From CAVZZV01 sp963779845 (GTDB lineage: Bacteria > Bacteroidota > Bacteroidia > Bacteroidales > GCA-2748055), in contig CAVZZV010000006.1 of assembly GCA_963779845.1 (NCBI GenBank), positions 62,001-126,000 on the forward strand: a stretch of 64,000 nucleotides of DNA, given 5' to 3'. The first letter of the stretch is position 1. Each line of letters begins with the position of its first letter. The notes beneath the pieces are model-generated. The model was given only the letters and a program-made list of their open reading frames with translations, had not been told where the DNA came from and did no database searches. This document shows, one piece after another, positions 53,581-62,841 of this stretch. The position numbers and the translations under genes are program-made.

Positions 53581-54324
53581 TTACTGCTCAAGCCGGGTTA
53601 ACAGGAACCCCCCTTTTACCCCAATCCATGAATCTTTTATACAAACCAATGAGAGCATGGTTTGATTGAATAACCCCATTGCCCTGTCAATATCCTTCCT
53701 ATCCCTTATACAATTGGCTATTCCAGTGGCCCAGGCATCAGCCAGCGCGGCCGATTTACAACAAACACATACGGCATCTGCTTTACCCTGGCTAAAGGAA
53801 TGTCCAAACATCCCCGATGAAGTACAAACACCCAGTGGCCCCGCATTCCCCGGAATAAGAATGCCCAAGGAATTAAAAGCTTTATTATTTCCGGCATCTA
53901 TGGACAATACCAGGTTTGAAACGACAGATAAAAAAATATCACCCCCATTTTCAACAATTATTTCCCGCGGACTAAAATTTTGAAGAATAAAGGTTCCGAT
54001 TTCCTCTGCGATAAGTCCGGCTACAGTCGACATCGGGCCGGTACCGGCAATTTGGCTGCATTCTTTCATTTTCCGGATAAGGACCTCATCATCTTCCTGT
54101 ATGCGAACCGGTAAAAGAGAACCGGAAAACTCCGGGAATTTTTTAATATAGGAAGTTAATTTCCTTCGTGTATCATGAAGTTTATTGCTTACTTCTATTT
54201 CCACCCTTCCCGGGTCAATCTCCGGGCTTATCCCAATCCAAAGGTCCGATTCCTGTTCCCTGATGACAAAAGAGCTGAAACGGCCTTTTGTCATCAATTC
54301 CCTATATTTCCTCGGCTCATACAA
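53581..54324 (-). CDS. UPF0280/COG2122 family protein
   Basis: 247 residues. Segments AGTGPMSTVAGLIAEEIG, VENGGDIFL and LGVCTSSGMFGHSF are UPF0280 hallmarks; the fold is related to ApbE. In Methanosarcina, the COG2122 protein was linked to efficient sulfide use for homocysteine, as I recall from work on MA1715. The ATG lies directly after the stop of the NIL-ferredoxin gene (no gap), so the operon is DUF39, NIL-ferredoxin, UPF0280. A role in sulfide-based homocysteine synthesis is inferred. Confidence 0.9.
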   Translation of the reverse strand: MYEPRKYRELMTKGRFSSFVIREQESDLWIGISPEIDPGRVEIEVSNKLHDTRRKLTSYIKKFPEFSGSLLPVRIQEDDEVLIRKMKECSQIAGTGPMSTVAGLIAEEIGTFILQNFSPREIIVENGGDIFLSVVSNLVLSIDAGNNKAFNSLGILIPGNAGPLGVCTSSGMFGHSFSQGKADAVCVCCKSAALADAWATGIANCIRDRKDIDRAMGLFNQTMLSLVCIKDSWIGVKGGFLLTRLEQ

Positions 54325-54732
54325 TCATTCAAAATTTAGCTCAAACAACTGTAGCGGACAAGCTTTGATGCATAATTCACAGGCAATGCATTTTTCCGGT
54401 TTAAAGACCAGCTCGCGGGTATTTCTTTCCATGGTGAGGGCATCGGAAAAACAAACAGCCGTGCAGGCTCCGCAATGGACACAACCTTCTTCCTTAAGGA
54501 TAATACTTTTCATCGCAGCAGAGCATCCTATATCCAGATTCTCAATGTAATGGAGAGCCCTGTCAATGTTCTCCCTCGGCGCTTTCAATTCAAGCAGCAA
54601 TTTGCCTTCCCTCCCAGGGGTAATATCGGCATTCAGGATATTTACCAGCACATCATAGTCTTTTATGAGACGGTATGTAACTGGTTCTTCTACCCTACTT
54701 GATGGAAAGGTAAGTACGATACGTTTTTTCAT
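54325..54732 (-). CDS. NIL-domain ferredoxin (2x 4Fe-4S)
   Basis: 135 residues. The NIL domain (about 1-75; also found at the C-terminus of methionine transporters) is followed by two 4Fe-4S motifs, CVHCGACTAVC and CIACELCIKAC. It matches the MA1822-type partner of DUF39 in methanogens, which is thought to supply electrons for making homocysteine. It lies 96 bases downstream of the DUF39 gene and directly abuts UPF0280. Confidence 0.92.
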   Translation of the reverse strand: MKKRIVLTFPSSRVEEPVTYRLIKDYDVLVNILNADITPGREGKLLLELKAPRENIDRALHYIENLDIGCSAAMKSIILKEEGCVHCGACTAVCFSDALTMERNTRELVFKPEKCIACELCIKACPLQLFELNFE

Positions 54733-54828
54733 TGTTCAATAATTGTAATCATCCCAATAAAATTATTTAATTACCAAAGCTTAATGGTGTCTGTCCAATC
54801 TGGCTGGATAGAAACTGAGCCGTCTCTG

Positions 54829-55974
54829 TTATGCAAGGTTGTTCAACGATTTCTCTTTCGGGAAATGTTCCACGGGACTTGTAAGAAGAAAATCACCCTT
54901 TTTGATCCAGCTTCCAAGTTCCTGTGCTATTTGCCTTGCTTTCACAATGCTTGAGAGAGAAGCGGTTCGTACATCCTTCCCATTAATCCTGATAGAGCCT
55001 GAGAAAAGTTCGCGGTAATTAATTTTTGCTATTTCCGGGTGGTCCGGTTTACTATAATCGCATATCCTTGTGGTAATTTGATCGTTGCAGATGCTGACCC
55101 GCCTGGCTATATCCTCATCAAGTACCGGAATCGGTATGCCTATCCCGATAAAAATACTGACCCCATATTGCTCAAAATAGGCAGCTTTGATGAATTCGGG
55201 CGACATCTCTTTAGCATTTCCTATCACGGCAAGGGTAGCTGAGTTTCCTTCGGGGATACCCCATTGATTTTTGGGTCCTGAAGTTTTAAACTGGGTACCA
55301 TACCAGGAAACATAACCTTTGGCCCCGCACAAAAATATCCGTGTCCCTATACCGATGGTCCTCATTTCAGGATCGTTAAGCAAGGGACTTAATTCCCCTG
55401 AAGTAGAAAAGGTGGCGTTTCCCAGTCCGGGTAAAAGGTTTCCCATATAGGTATAGAGGATTTTACCGGAGGTATTTACCGCACATGGATAATTCTGGTA
55501 GGCATTCCGGGGATTGAACATAAACATTTCATTCACCGAATCCTTGTTGATCATGGTTTCAATCTCGGTTTCTGGATAGCAGTCAGTTCCTTTTGCCGAA
55601 GCCTTCAGCTTAACTTCTTTTCCGGAGATAAGCTCCTCGATTACGTTTGCACCCCCGTATTTTTCATTAAAGGGATTGACCTCTGTGGCTCCGATGTAGG
55701 CATCTACCGCAGCGATACCCGAATAAACAGGAACGTTGTTGAGGCTTACTTTTTCCATCCGTATGGGAGGATTTGAGTGGCCAAAGTTGATAAACATACC
55801 CGAAGAACACATAGGCCCAAAGGTGGCGGTTGTGACCACATCAACTCTTTTGGCTATTTCGGAGGCCGGCACCTCCCTGCCCATGGCAGAGACTTCCTCT
55901 GCAGTCATAACCACTGCTTCGCCTTTTAAGATCCTGGCATTGATCTCTTCAATGGATTTTACAATTTTCGTCAT
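54829..55974 (-). CDS. DUF39/COG1900 homocysteine synthesis protein
   Basis: 381 residues of COG1900. Conserved cysteines are C56 (FGPMCSSGMF) and C132 (KGTDCYPETE), the two positions kept in MA1821, where COG1900 is thought to make homocysteine from aspartate semialdehyde using sulfide. Unlike MA1821 it has no C-terminal CBS domains. It is first in a three-gene operon behind a SAM riboswitch candidate, which independently ties it to methionine metabolism. Confidence 0.9.
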   Translation of the reverse strand: MTKIVKSIEEINARILKGEAVVMTAEEVSAMGREVPASEIAKRVDVVTTATFGPMCSSGMFINFGHSNPPIRMEKVSLNNVPVYSGIAAVDAYIGATEVNPFNEKYGGANVIEELISGKEVKLKASAKGTDCYPETEIETMINKDSVNEMFMFNPRNAYQNYPCAVNTSGKILYTYMGNLLPGLGNATFSTSGELSPLLNDPEMRTIGIGTRIFLCGAKGYVSWYGTQFKTSGPKNQWGIPEGNSATLAVIGNAKEMSPEFIKAAYFEQYGVSIFIGIGIPIPVLDEDIARRVSICNDQITTRICDYSKPDHPEIAKINYRELFSGSIRINGKDVRTASLSSIVKARQIAQELGSWIKKGDFLLTSPVEHFPKEKSLNNLA

Positions 55975-55985
55975 AGTATAATACT

Positions 55986-56092
55986 CAATTTATAATTCCC
56001 GTAAAGCCGGGTCAGGTCTTAGCACCTTTGCCCTGGAAGACTGGTTGCTAGAGGTTCTTAGAGCCTGGTCTCTCCCCTCTTCTTTATAAATC
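55986..56092 (-). promoter_or_regulatory. SAM-I riboswitch (S-box) candidate
   Basis: On the minus strand, 12 bases ahead of the DUF39 start, the sequence reads with S-box landmarks: an AAGAG start, GGGGAGAGACCAGGCTC, TAAGAACC then CTCTAGCAACC, a variable stem, and AGGTGCTAAGACC. P1 would pair TTTATAA (near 56090) with TTATAAA (near 55990). S-boxes bind S-adenosylmethionine and shut off methionine genes. Judged by eye, not by a covariance search. Confidence 0.85.
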
Positions 56093-56198
56093 AATATCCT
56101 GAATGTGGAGGGAATGATTTATTTGAAAAAACAAAAATAATGATAATACTGGTATTTGGTGCCCCTGCTTATTAATTGAAATGATTCTAAATTTCATT

Positions 56199-57083
56199 TT
56201 ATATGACCTCAATGTTCCCGGCCGGTATCCATCCCTTTCTCCCATCGCTTATCCTTATCTCTTTCCAGTCTTCCAGTTCGCCGGAAACCCAAAGTTTAGC
56301 CCCTTCGTGAAGTATAAAAAGATCCTTTCCACTGGTCCGGGGTGCCGATTTGACATTTACCGCCGGGCTGAGTACAATGGCGGCATTTGAATCACGGCTC
56401 TGCTGAAATGACAAAAACAGACTGAAAACCGAGAGTACCGCAACGATAGCTGCGCTGTAAAAGAAAATTCGTCTAAGGCTTGTCCTGTTTAAATAAATAA
56501 AAAGTATGGAGAATCCAAGGCTTATGAGGAATAATAGTATAGAGAGCCGGAACCAGGAATTGCTGCTAAGCAGGTTCACAAGATCCTGGTACCAACGGAC
56601 AAAGAAAAGTACAGGCACTTCCTCGAAACGGTCGGAAAGAAAAGTAATGGTATAATTGAGGTTTTTGCGGATATCCTCATCGGATGGGTCTAATTTTAAG
56701 GCTCTTTCATAAAACAGACGGGCTTTCCCAAGCTTGTTGGAACGAAAATAGGCATTGGCAGTATTGTAATAGAGGTCTGATGAGACATATCCTATTGAAT
56801 CTATCTTCCCGTAAAGGGCAATTGCGCCCTCGTAAGCCGAATTTTTATAAAGCTCGTTGGCCTCTCGGAAAAGGCTGTCGGGCGATTGTGCATGAATGAT
56901 CTCAGACGTTGAAAAAAGTACCAGGGCTAAAAAAGCAATTTTGACACATAAGGGTTTAAGAGCGGATTTTTGAATGTAAAAAATACTGTTCCTGTACTTT
57001 TCATGGTGTAAGAAATACGAATCTTTTTTCGCCCCCTTCGCAAATAATCGTGAAAAATATATATTCAAAAAAGAGTTTTCCAT
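56199..57083 (-). CDS. batE: BatE: TPR and SH3 protein
   Basis: 294 residues. A hydrophobic segment near 45-62 acts as signal/anchor, TPR repeats cover about 65-145, two membrane helices lie near 168-190 and 195-222, and the C-terminus is a bacterial SH3 domain (VNVKSAPRTSG to GWIPAGNIEVI). It is the last gene of the Bat operon, 11 bases after batD. The true start may lie inside because the first 40 residues look untypical. Confidence 0.85.
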   Translation of the reverse strand: MENSFLNIYFSRLFAKGAKKDSYFLHHEKYRNSIFYIQKSALKPLCVKIAFLALVLFSTSEIIHAQSPDSLFREANELYKNSAYEGAIALYGKIDSIGYVSSDLYYNTANAYFRSNKLGKARLFYERALKLDPSDEDIRKNLNYTITFLSDRFEEVPVLFFVRWYQDLVNLLSSNSWFRLSILLFLISLGFSILFIYLNRTSLRRIFFYSAAIVAVLSVFSLFLSFQQSRDSNAAIVLSPAVNVKSAPRTSGKDLFILHEGAKLWVSGELEDWKEIRISDGRKGWIPAGNIEVI

Positions 57084-57093
57084 TTCTGTGAGT

Positions 57094-58992
57094 TTATAGG
57101 ATTTGCTCTATATCAGAGAGACGTTTCACCGCGTTATGGTAAATTTTTGCCTTATCGGACCTCGCTCCCTTTGCGTACCTGCTGTATTCACATTCATCAA
57201 GCAATTCCCAAAGTGAGCCGATAAACTCTCCCGGCACATTGTGGATTTTCAATTTCTCATGGATTTTTTCCCGGGAAAGCTCTGAAGTATTTATCCCCAG
57301 CTTATCAGAAAAGTATCCCCAAAAAGCCTTTAATATCTCATCATAGAAATTATCATCCCCAGCCGCCATAAGTTTCCTTGCATTGGCAAGTCTCTTCGCA
57401 GCCATCTTGTTTGCCTTTCGATTTCTGATGTATCTTGCATTGGCCCTTCTTTCCAAACTTTTTCTTCTTATGACCAGTAGCACAACCAATAAAAGAATCC
57501 CCAGGGGATAAACCATCAACCATCCGGTTCTAAGCAGATTGAGCCTTTTTTTATGAAGTGTACCAGGATCTGTTTTTATATATCGGATGTCGGCATTGAT
57601 GTCCTTTACTTCATCCCTGAAAAAACCCTGTGCAATTTGATTTGCATCGCCTTCTCCCTCTCCTTCTGTTTGACCGCGGACTTTAAAGTTAAATTCTTCC
57701 GATTTTACCGTTTTATAGGTAACAGAAGAGGGATCGAACCAGCTGAATTCAATGGGAGAGATCCGATAATCGCCCTGATTCCTTGGAATAATAAGGTATT
57801 CAAAACTGATAATACCACTAGTTCCCTGAGTGCTATTTGTAAGGGAGCTGTTTGTTTTTGGTTCAAACACCTCCAGGTCAGGAGGAAAATCCACTTTCGG
57901 AATATCAATAAGTGAAAGGTTCCCATTTCCTTTAATAGTGATTTTGAGGTTAAGGGATTCATTGGCCTGAAGGGAGTCTCTGCTTAGGGATGCGTTGAAT
58001 GAAAACTGGCCCACTGCTCCGGTAAATGTAGAAGGTGCTCCCGATGGAAGGGGCTTGACATTTATGGTAATCGGATTGGAGGTGAAACTTGCCGGGACAT
58101 TTTCGAATCGTTCAAATGGGTCCCGGAAAAAAGGATCATTAAAGAAATCATCAAAACCTCCGCTGTTCCTTTGGCTTTTTACTTTCTTCCTGAGCATAAC
58201 ATCCATCCTGGCCGGGGCAATTTTAAGACTGCCGGCTTTCTGGGCAGTGAGCAAATCCCTGCCGATAACCTGGGTCCGATAAGACTTTCCATTCACCACA
58301 TCATTTCCCATGAAATTGTCCGCTTTAATTTCTTCCCGCCAAAAGCCGTCATACTTAGGCTCATCCAGTCCCGTAACCTGAAGGTTCTCTCTAACCAATA
58401 CTTTCGTTTCGACCAGTATTTGCTCGCCTATAAAAATGTCACGTCTTGAAGGTATTATCTTTAATAATACAGATTCATTTCCCTGACCCTGATCCGGAAC
58501 TGCTGTAGATTGAACCTGACTTGTCCCTTTAATGGCGCTGATCCTGATTGCGTTGGAAGTAAAAACCTTTCCCCCCGAAGTTATCTTCGCTCCAGGGATT
58601 TCATATTCTCCCACTTCATCGATCATCAATGCAAAGGTATAGGCCACATTGGTGACGGTCTGTAAGCGGCCGTTTACATTTGAGGACTGCGTGCTAATTG
58701 ATTGTCCGGGGCCTGCAATAAGCCGGATTCCCTTCATTTCGGGCAGCTCCACACTGCCTTGCCTGTTGCCGTTAAGGGAATAATTGAAAGCTTGCCCTGT
58801 CTGTACCACTGCAGGAGCACTGGCTTTAAATTCCTGCGCGTTCAGGAGGTTATTGCCGAACAGGATGAAGAAGGCTGATAAAGCGATCCTTGCTATCCCT
58901 TTTAAATCCTGACTTTTGCTGACAATCCGTATAAAAGGTTTTTTCAGGGACTGCCGGGGCTGCTTATTATATAAAAATAACCGGTTCATCAT
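57094..58992 (-). CDS. batD: BatD (oxygen tolerance protein)
   Basis: 632 residues from the ATG at 58992, five bases after the batC stop; a TTG at 59004 would overlap it. A signal (about 36-52), a long beta-rich BatD/DUF2808-like region (to about 450), one membrane helix (about 478-500, WLMVYPLGILLLVVLLVI) and a helical tail follow. BatD is required in Bacteroides for tolerance of oxygen; the mechanism is not known. Confidence 0.9.
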   Translation of the reverse strand: MMNRLFLYNKQPRQSLKKPFIRIVSKSQDLKGIARIALSAFFILFGNNLLNAQEFKASAPAVVQTGQAFNYSLNGNRQGSVELPEMKGIRLIAGPGQSISTQSSNVNGRLQTVTNVAYTFALMIDEVGEYEIPGAKITSGGKVFTSNAIRISAIKGTSQVQSTAVPDQGQGNESVLLKIIPSRRDIFIGEQILVETKVLVRENLQVTGLDEPKYDGFWREEIKADNFMGNDVVNGKSYRTQVIGRDLLTAQKAGSLKIAPARMDVMLRKKVKSQRNSGGFDDFFNDPFFRDPFERFENVPASFTSNPITINVKPLPSGAPSTFTGAVGQFSFNASLSRDSLQANESLNLKITIKGNGNLSLIDIPKVDFPPDLEVFEPKTNSSLTNSTQGTSGIISFEYLIIPRNQGDYRISPIEFSWFDPSSVTYKTVKSEEFNFKVRGQTEGEGEGDANQIAQGFFRDEVKDINADIRYIKTDPGTLHKKRLNLLRTGWLMVYPLGILLLVVLLVIRRKSLERRANARYIRNRKANKMAAKRLANARKLMAAGDDNFYDEILKAFWGYFSDKLGINTSELSREKIHEKLKIHNVPGEFIGSLWELLDECEYSRYAKGARSDKAKIYHNAVKRLSDIEQIL

Positions 58993-58997
58993 ATGAA

Positions 58998-59765
58998 TTA
59001 CCAATCCTTATCCGTTTTAATTTTTGAAGTTTTGACTTTTTCCTTTTCTACCTTTTGAAGAACATCCTTCTCCTGTTGCTGCAGAGCCTGTAGCATTCTT
59101 TGCATCTCTTCCTTGCTTATCCCTTCTTTTTGAGTTTGGCCAGGCTCTGGCTTTTTCTGTTCTTCCTTCTTGTTTTGCTGGTCCTGTTGTGACTGTTTTT
59201 CATCTTTTTCCTGATCTTTCTTCTCCTGCTCCTGCTTGTCTTTCTCCTTCTGTTCTTTATTCTCCTTGTCCTTGTTCTCTTTATCCTTTTGTTTCTGATC
59301 TTTGTTGTCCTTGTTTTGTTCCTGATTCTGTTTCTTTAGCATCGATTGGGCATACGCCAGATTATATTTTGTATCCGGGTCATCCGGTCTCAAACGAAGT
59401 GAATTTTTGTATGCCTCAATACTTTTTTCATAATCTTTTTTCTGAAGAAGAGAGTTACCAAGATTATGCCATGTGTTTGCCAACTCGGCAGGTTTTTCGA
59501 TCTGGTTGGTGAGCGATTCGTAAATTTTGCCGGCATCTTCGTACTTCTCCTGTTTATAAAGGCTCCCAGCCATATCGTATGAAGCCTCGACCAGTGCGGA
59601 ATCTTTAGCCATGGCATTGCGGAAACTTATTTCCGCATCGGTAAAGCTACTGTCACGGTATTGCCTTACCCCTTCCCGGATGAATTTACGGCCGGTCTGG
59701 GCACTAAGGAGGAAAGGCGCAAATATTACCAATAGGAGAATATATTTTGATTTTACGTAGTGCAT
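58998..59765 (-). CDS. batC: BatC: TPR protein with low-complexity tail
   Basis: 255 residues from the ATG at 59765, giving signal MHYVKSKYILLLVIFAPFLL; the frame is open to 59843 but the extra part is not signal-like. TPR repeats cover about 30-150. From about 150 to 225 it is nearly all Gln, Lys, Glu, Asp and Asn, a charged linker expected to be disordered. It is a Bat operon member, between batB and batD. Confidence 0.88.
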   Translation of the reverse strand: MHYVKSKYILLLVIFAPFLLSAQTGRKFIREGVRQYRDSSFTDAEISFRNAMAKDSALVEASYDMAGSLYKQEKYEDAGKIYESLTNQIEKPAELANTWHNLGNSLLQKKDYEKSIEAYKNSLRLRPDDPDTKYNLAYAQSMLKKQNQEQNKDNKDQKQKDKENKDKENKEQKEKDKQEQEKKDQEKDEKQSQQDQQNKKEEQKKPEPGQTQKEGISKEEMQRMLQALQQQEKDVLQKVEKEKVKTSKIKTDKDW

Positions 59766-59814
59766 AAAATTATAAATTTTGTCATTTTGTATTCCCTGCT
59801 CCATCAGGGACTTT

Positions 59815-60870
59815 TTAACTTTTAAATAAACGGAGGCGGTCAAACCATTTGTTTTTCTTTTCCATGATAACTGTTTCCAGCAACAAGATCAACATTCCAA
59901 GTCCCAGAAAATACTGATATCTTTCTGCATATTCCGCGAACACTTTGGCGGTGTATTTTTCAGTGCGCATTTCTTCCAGTTTGCCTGTTAATTGGGAAAC
60001 ACCTCCCCCATGTCTGCCTGCGTTAATGTAATACCCATCGGTAATAGCGGCAATCCGCTTAAGGGTTGTTTCATCCAGTCGGCTGACCACGACATTTCCC
60101 TCTTTGTCCTTATGAAAATTATTGCTCCCGGGAAACTGGGGAATGGGAACGCCCTTTTGGTCACCAAGTCCAATAGTGTGGACAACAATCCCCTTTTTTT
60201 TGGCCTCTTCTGCTGATTCATAAACGCCCTCTTCATGATTTTCCCCATCTGTGATAACAATTATGGCTTTTGACCCGGCTGATTCATTTCCCTGAGAATA
60301 CTGACTGTCAGTATCGGGGGTGAAAGATTTCATTGCCAGTTCAATAGCAGGGCCAATGGCCGTACCTTGCCGTGAGACCATATCGGTAGTTACAGAATTA
60401 AGAAACAAACGAGCCGCAGCATAATCGGTGGTTACAGGAATCTGTACATAAGCATCACCGGCGAAAACGATCAAACCGACCTTATCGTTCTCAAGTTTGC
60501 CAAGAAGATTGTTCAGGGCCATTTTCGCTACCTCCAAACGATTGGGTTTAAGGTCCTCGGCGAGCATGGAATTTGATACATCCAGGGCAAATATCAGTTC
60601 CCTCCCGGTCTTTTCCACCTCCTTCAGCTTTGATCCTACCCTGGGCCCTGCCAGGGAAAATATAATCAAAGCAAGTGCAAAGCTGATCATTAAAAACTTC
60701 AATAAATACCTGAAAGGGGAAAGACCCGGCATCAGAATTTCATGCAGAGAGGCATTGGCAAATTTTCTTCGGGCCTTTTTGCGGGCAAGGACGGCAATGA
60801 GGTAGATAATCACCAGCACCGGGATAATTATCAATACGTATAACATGCTTTCATGAGCAAATCTAAACAT
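59815..60870 (-). CDS. batB: BatB: VWA-domain protein
   Basis: 351 residues. Two N-terminal membrane helices (about 6-26, 53-72), a VWA domain with MIDAS motif DVSNSM (about 95-100), and a C-terminal membrane helix near 322-340. The family acts as a binding partner to BatA in the inner membrane. It starts 11 bases after batA. Confidence 0.92.
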   Translation of the reverse strand: MFRFAHESMLYVLIIIPVLVIIYLIAVLARKKARRKFANASLHEILMPGLSPFRYLLKFLMISFALALIIFSLAGPRVGSKLKEVEKTGRELIFALDVSNSMLAEDLKPNRLEVAKMALNNLLGKLENDKVGLIVFAGDAYVQIPVTTDYAAARLFLNSVTTDMVSRQGTAIGPAIELAMKSFTPDTDSQYSQGNESAGSKAIIVITDGENHEEGVYESAEEAKKKGIVVHTIGLGDQKGVPIPQFPGSNNFHKDKEGNVVVSRLDETTLKRIAAITDGYYINAGRHGGGVSQLTGKLEEMRTEKYTAKVFAEYAERYQYFLGLGMLILLLETVIMEKKNKWFDRLRLFKS

Positions 60871-60881
60871 GGTCCCTCCTT

Positions 60882-61874
60882 TTATGGAATATTCTTTACT
60901 ACTGTATAACGCAAAAATACCTCTGAGATTAGCAAAACCAGCCCGCTAAGAAGAAAGAGAAAATATTCTTCTTTACGGCTGGAATAATCCTGGGTGTCGA
61001 GTATCGTTTTCTCCATCTTATCGATCTCAGCATAAATATCTTTCAATTTTTGGTTATCTGTCGCCCTGAAATATTTACCACCCGTCATAGAGGCAATTTC
61101 TGTGAGTCCTTGTTCATCAATCTCTACCTTTACCTGCTGAATTTGCTGTCCAAAGGGAGTTTGCACAGAATATGGCGCTGTTCCCTTGGTGCCTACCCCA
61201 ATTGTATAGACGCGTATACCGAAACCTTCTGCGATTTCAGCGGCGGTCGAGGGTCCAACCAGCCCACTGTTATTGACGCCATCTGTCAAAAGAATAATGA
61301 TCTTGGATTTTGCCTTACTGTCTTTCAGCCTGTTGACGCTCGTGGCGAGTCCCATTCCGATGGCAGTCCCATCCTCGATTAAACCGAAACGCAGCTCCTT
61401 TATCTGGTTAACCACTATTGCCCTGTCGCTGGTAAGTGGACAGGCTGTGTAAGATTCAGCACTGAAGGCAACAAGGGCGAAGCGGTCCCCCGGCCGGCCG
61501 TTCACAAATTCCATTGCCACTTCTTTGGCCGCTTCCAGTCTGTTGGGCTTTAAATCCATAGCCTGCATGGAACTCGAAATGTCCAGGCAGAGGCTAATGT
61601 CTAAACCTTCCGTTTTTGTTTCACTCCAGCTCTCCGTGCTCTGAGGTCGGGCGAGCGCGACTATCAATAAGCCGAAAGCTATTATCCTGATCCCAAACAA
61701 AACATGTTTAATAATCAGTCTGCCAGGGGTATTCATTTTTCCAAAAAGTGAAAAAGAGGATACCTGAATGGCTGCGTATTGTCTCCGTCCCCTGAAAATA
61801 TAGTAAACTACCAACAGCGGAAGAAGTGCCAGAAGGTACAAGAATTCAGGATTTGCGAATATTAGTTTAGACAT
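60882..61874 (-). CDS. batA: BatA: VWA-domain protein
   Basis: 330 residues. N-terminal membrane helices (about 9-26 and 55-74), VWA domain with MIDAS DISSSM (about 94-99) and C-terminal membrane helix near 305-324. It overlaps the preceding gene by eight bases, and batB follows. Aerotolerance role follows from the family in Bacteroides fragilis. Confidence 0.92.
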   Translation of the reverse strand: MSKLIFANPEFLYLLALLPLLVVYYIFRGRRQYAAIQVSSFSLFGKMNTPGRLIIKHVLFGIRIIAFGLLIVALARPQSTESWSETKTEGLDISLCLDISSSMQAMDLKPNRLEAAKEVAMEFVNGRPGDRFALVAFSAESYTACPLTSDRAIVVNQIKELRFGLIEDGTAIGMGLATSVNRLKDSKAKSKIIILLTDGVNNSGLVGPSTAAEIAEGFGIRVYTIGVGTKGTAPYSVQTPFGQQIQQVKVEIDEQGLTEIASMTGGKYFRATDNQKLKDIYAEIDKMEKTILDTQDYSSRKEEYFLFLLSGLVLLISEVFLRYTVVKNIP

Positions 61875-62835
61875 TGCGCGATTCTTTTTCGTTGTTCTCT
61901 ACTCCCGGAAGTGCGGAACCGTTCCAGGTTTTTTCAATAAAAATATATGCTTTATTGAGGTTGGTTTCATTTTCAGCAGGCGAAGGATCTTCTTTGGCAA
62001 ATTTAACAAGATCGGACAGTTGAAGGAGATCCTCAAGCAATTCGAGCAGTAAGGAATCATCATAGGCATACTTCCTGAATTTATACAGAATTTCACTTGT
62101 AATGGATTCCATCGCATCGATTTGATAGCGCTCTTCAATATAAACCCTGACCGCATCGGACAAAATGGTATAATGCTCTTTAATGGCACCCCTTTGCCAT
62201 AATTTTTCCGCCTTCAGATAATCCAGTTGTTTTAAAGCCTTTTCATGAGGAGGTATTCTCTCCTCCGGTTTCTCCTCAGGCTTATTTTTCTTTCGAAAGA
62301 AGCGTACCGCCAGAACAATAAGCAGGATAAGCAGGATAATCCCTGCAAAATACCATCTGTAGGGTCGCAGTTCACTGATCGAAAACGGAGTATTGATGGG
62401 GGCTTTAATGTCCTTTACTGAAGCAGTGGTATCTACCGGTGGAATGTTTACCCGCAGGTGAAGAGGATTGGTATAAAGTGTATCGTTGGGTATTCCCGGA
62501 ATCGACAAAATAGGTATGCCGGGAATCATGTAAGATCCCGAATCGAAACTGGTGATCAGGTAACTGAAATGATAATTTTTTGTACTTTCATCTATTGAAG
62601 TGTCGGCTTTAAAAGCTAAAACCTCAATACCTGGCAGGATAAACTGCCCATCGCTTGCCACCATATATTGTGTCGATCCGGTTTTCAGCGTTTGTATGTT
62701 AATATCCAGTTTAATCTGATCACCAATCATTATGGTATCTGAGCTGAGATTAGCAGAAACAGAAGGATCCTCCGCGCTGCTCATGAAAGGGGCCATTGAA
62801 AGAACCACAAAGAATATAATAAATTTCCGGATCAT
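61867..62835 (-). CDS. Bat operon protein with one membrane helix (BatA-upstream)
   Basis: 322 residues: signal (about 5-20), a beta-rich periplasmic part (about 22-150), one membrane helix (about 158-178, WYFAGIILLILLIVLAVRFF) and a charged helical cytoplasmic part. It lies between the DUF58 gene and batA, overlapping batA by eight bases. This position is usual in Bat operons. No domain name is certain. Confidence 0.82.
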   Translation of the reverse strand: MIRKFIIFFVVLSMAPFMSSAEDPSVSANLSSDTIMIGDQIKLDINIQTLKTGSTQYMVASDGQFILPGIEVLAFKADTSIDESTKNYHFSYLITSFDSGSYMIPGIPILSIPGIPNDTLYTNPLHLRVNIPPVDTTASVKDIKAPINTPFSISELRPYRWYFAGIILLILLIVLAVRFFRKKNKPEEKPEERIPPHEKALKQLDYLKAEKLWQRGAIKEHYTILSDAVRVYIEERYQIDAMESITSEILYKFRKYAYDDSLLLELLEDLLQLSDLVKFAKEDPSPAENETNLNKAYIFIEKTWNGSALPGVENNEKESRNV

Positions 62836-62841
62836 AGAGGC

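Noticed and set aside
59189..59512. Plus-strand frame rich in Cys, Pro and Ser opposite batC
   Set aside because: It is the reverse reading of the Gln/Lys/Glu-rich tail of BatC.
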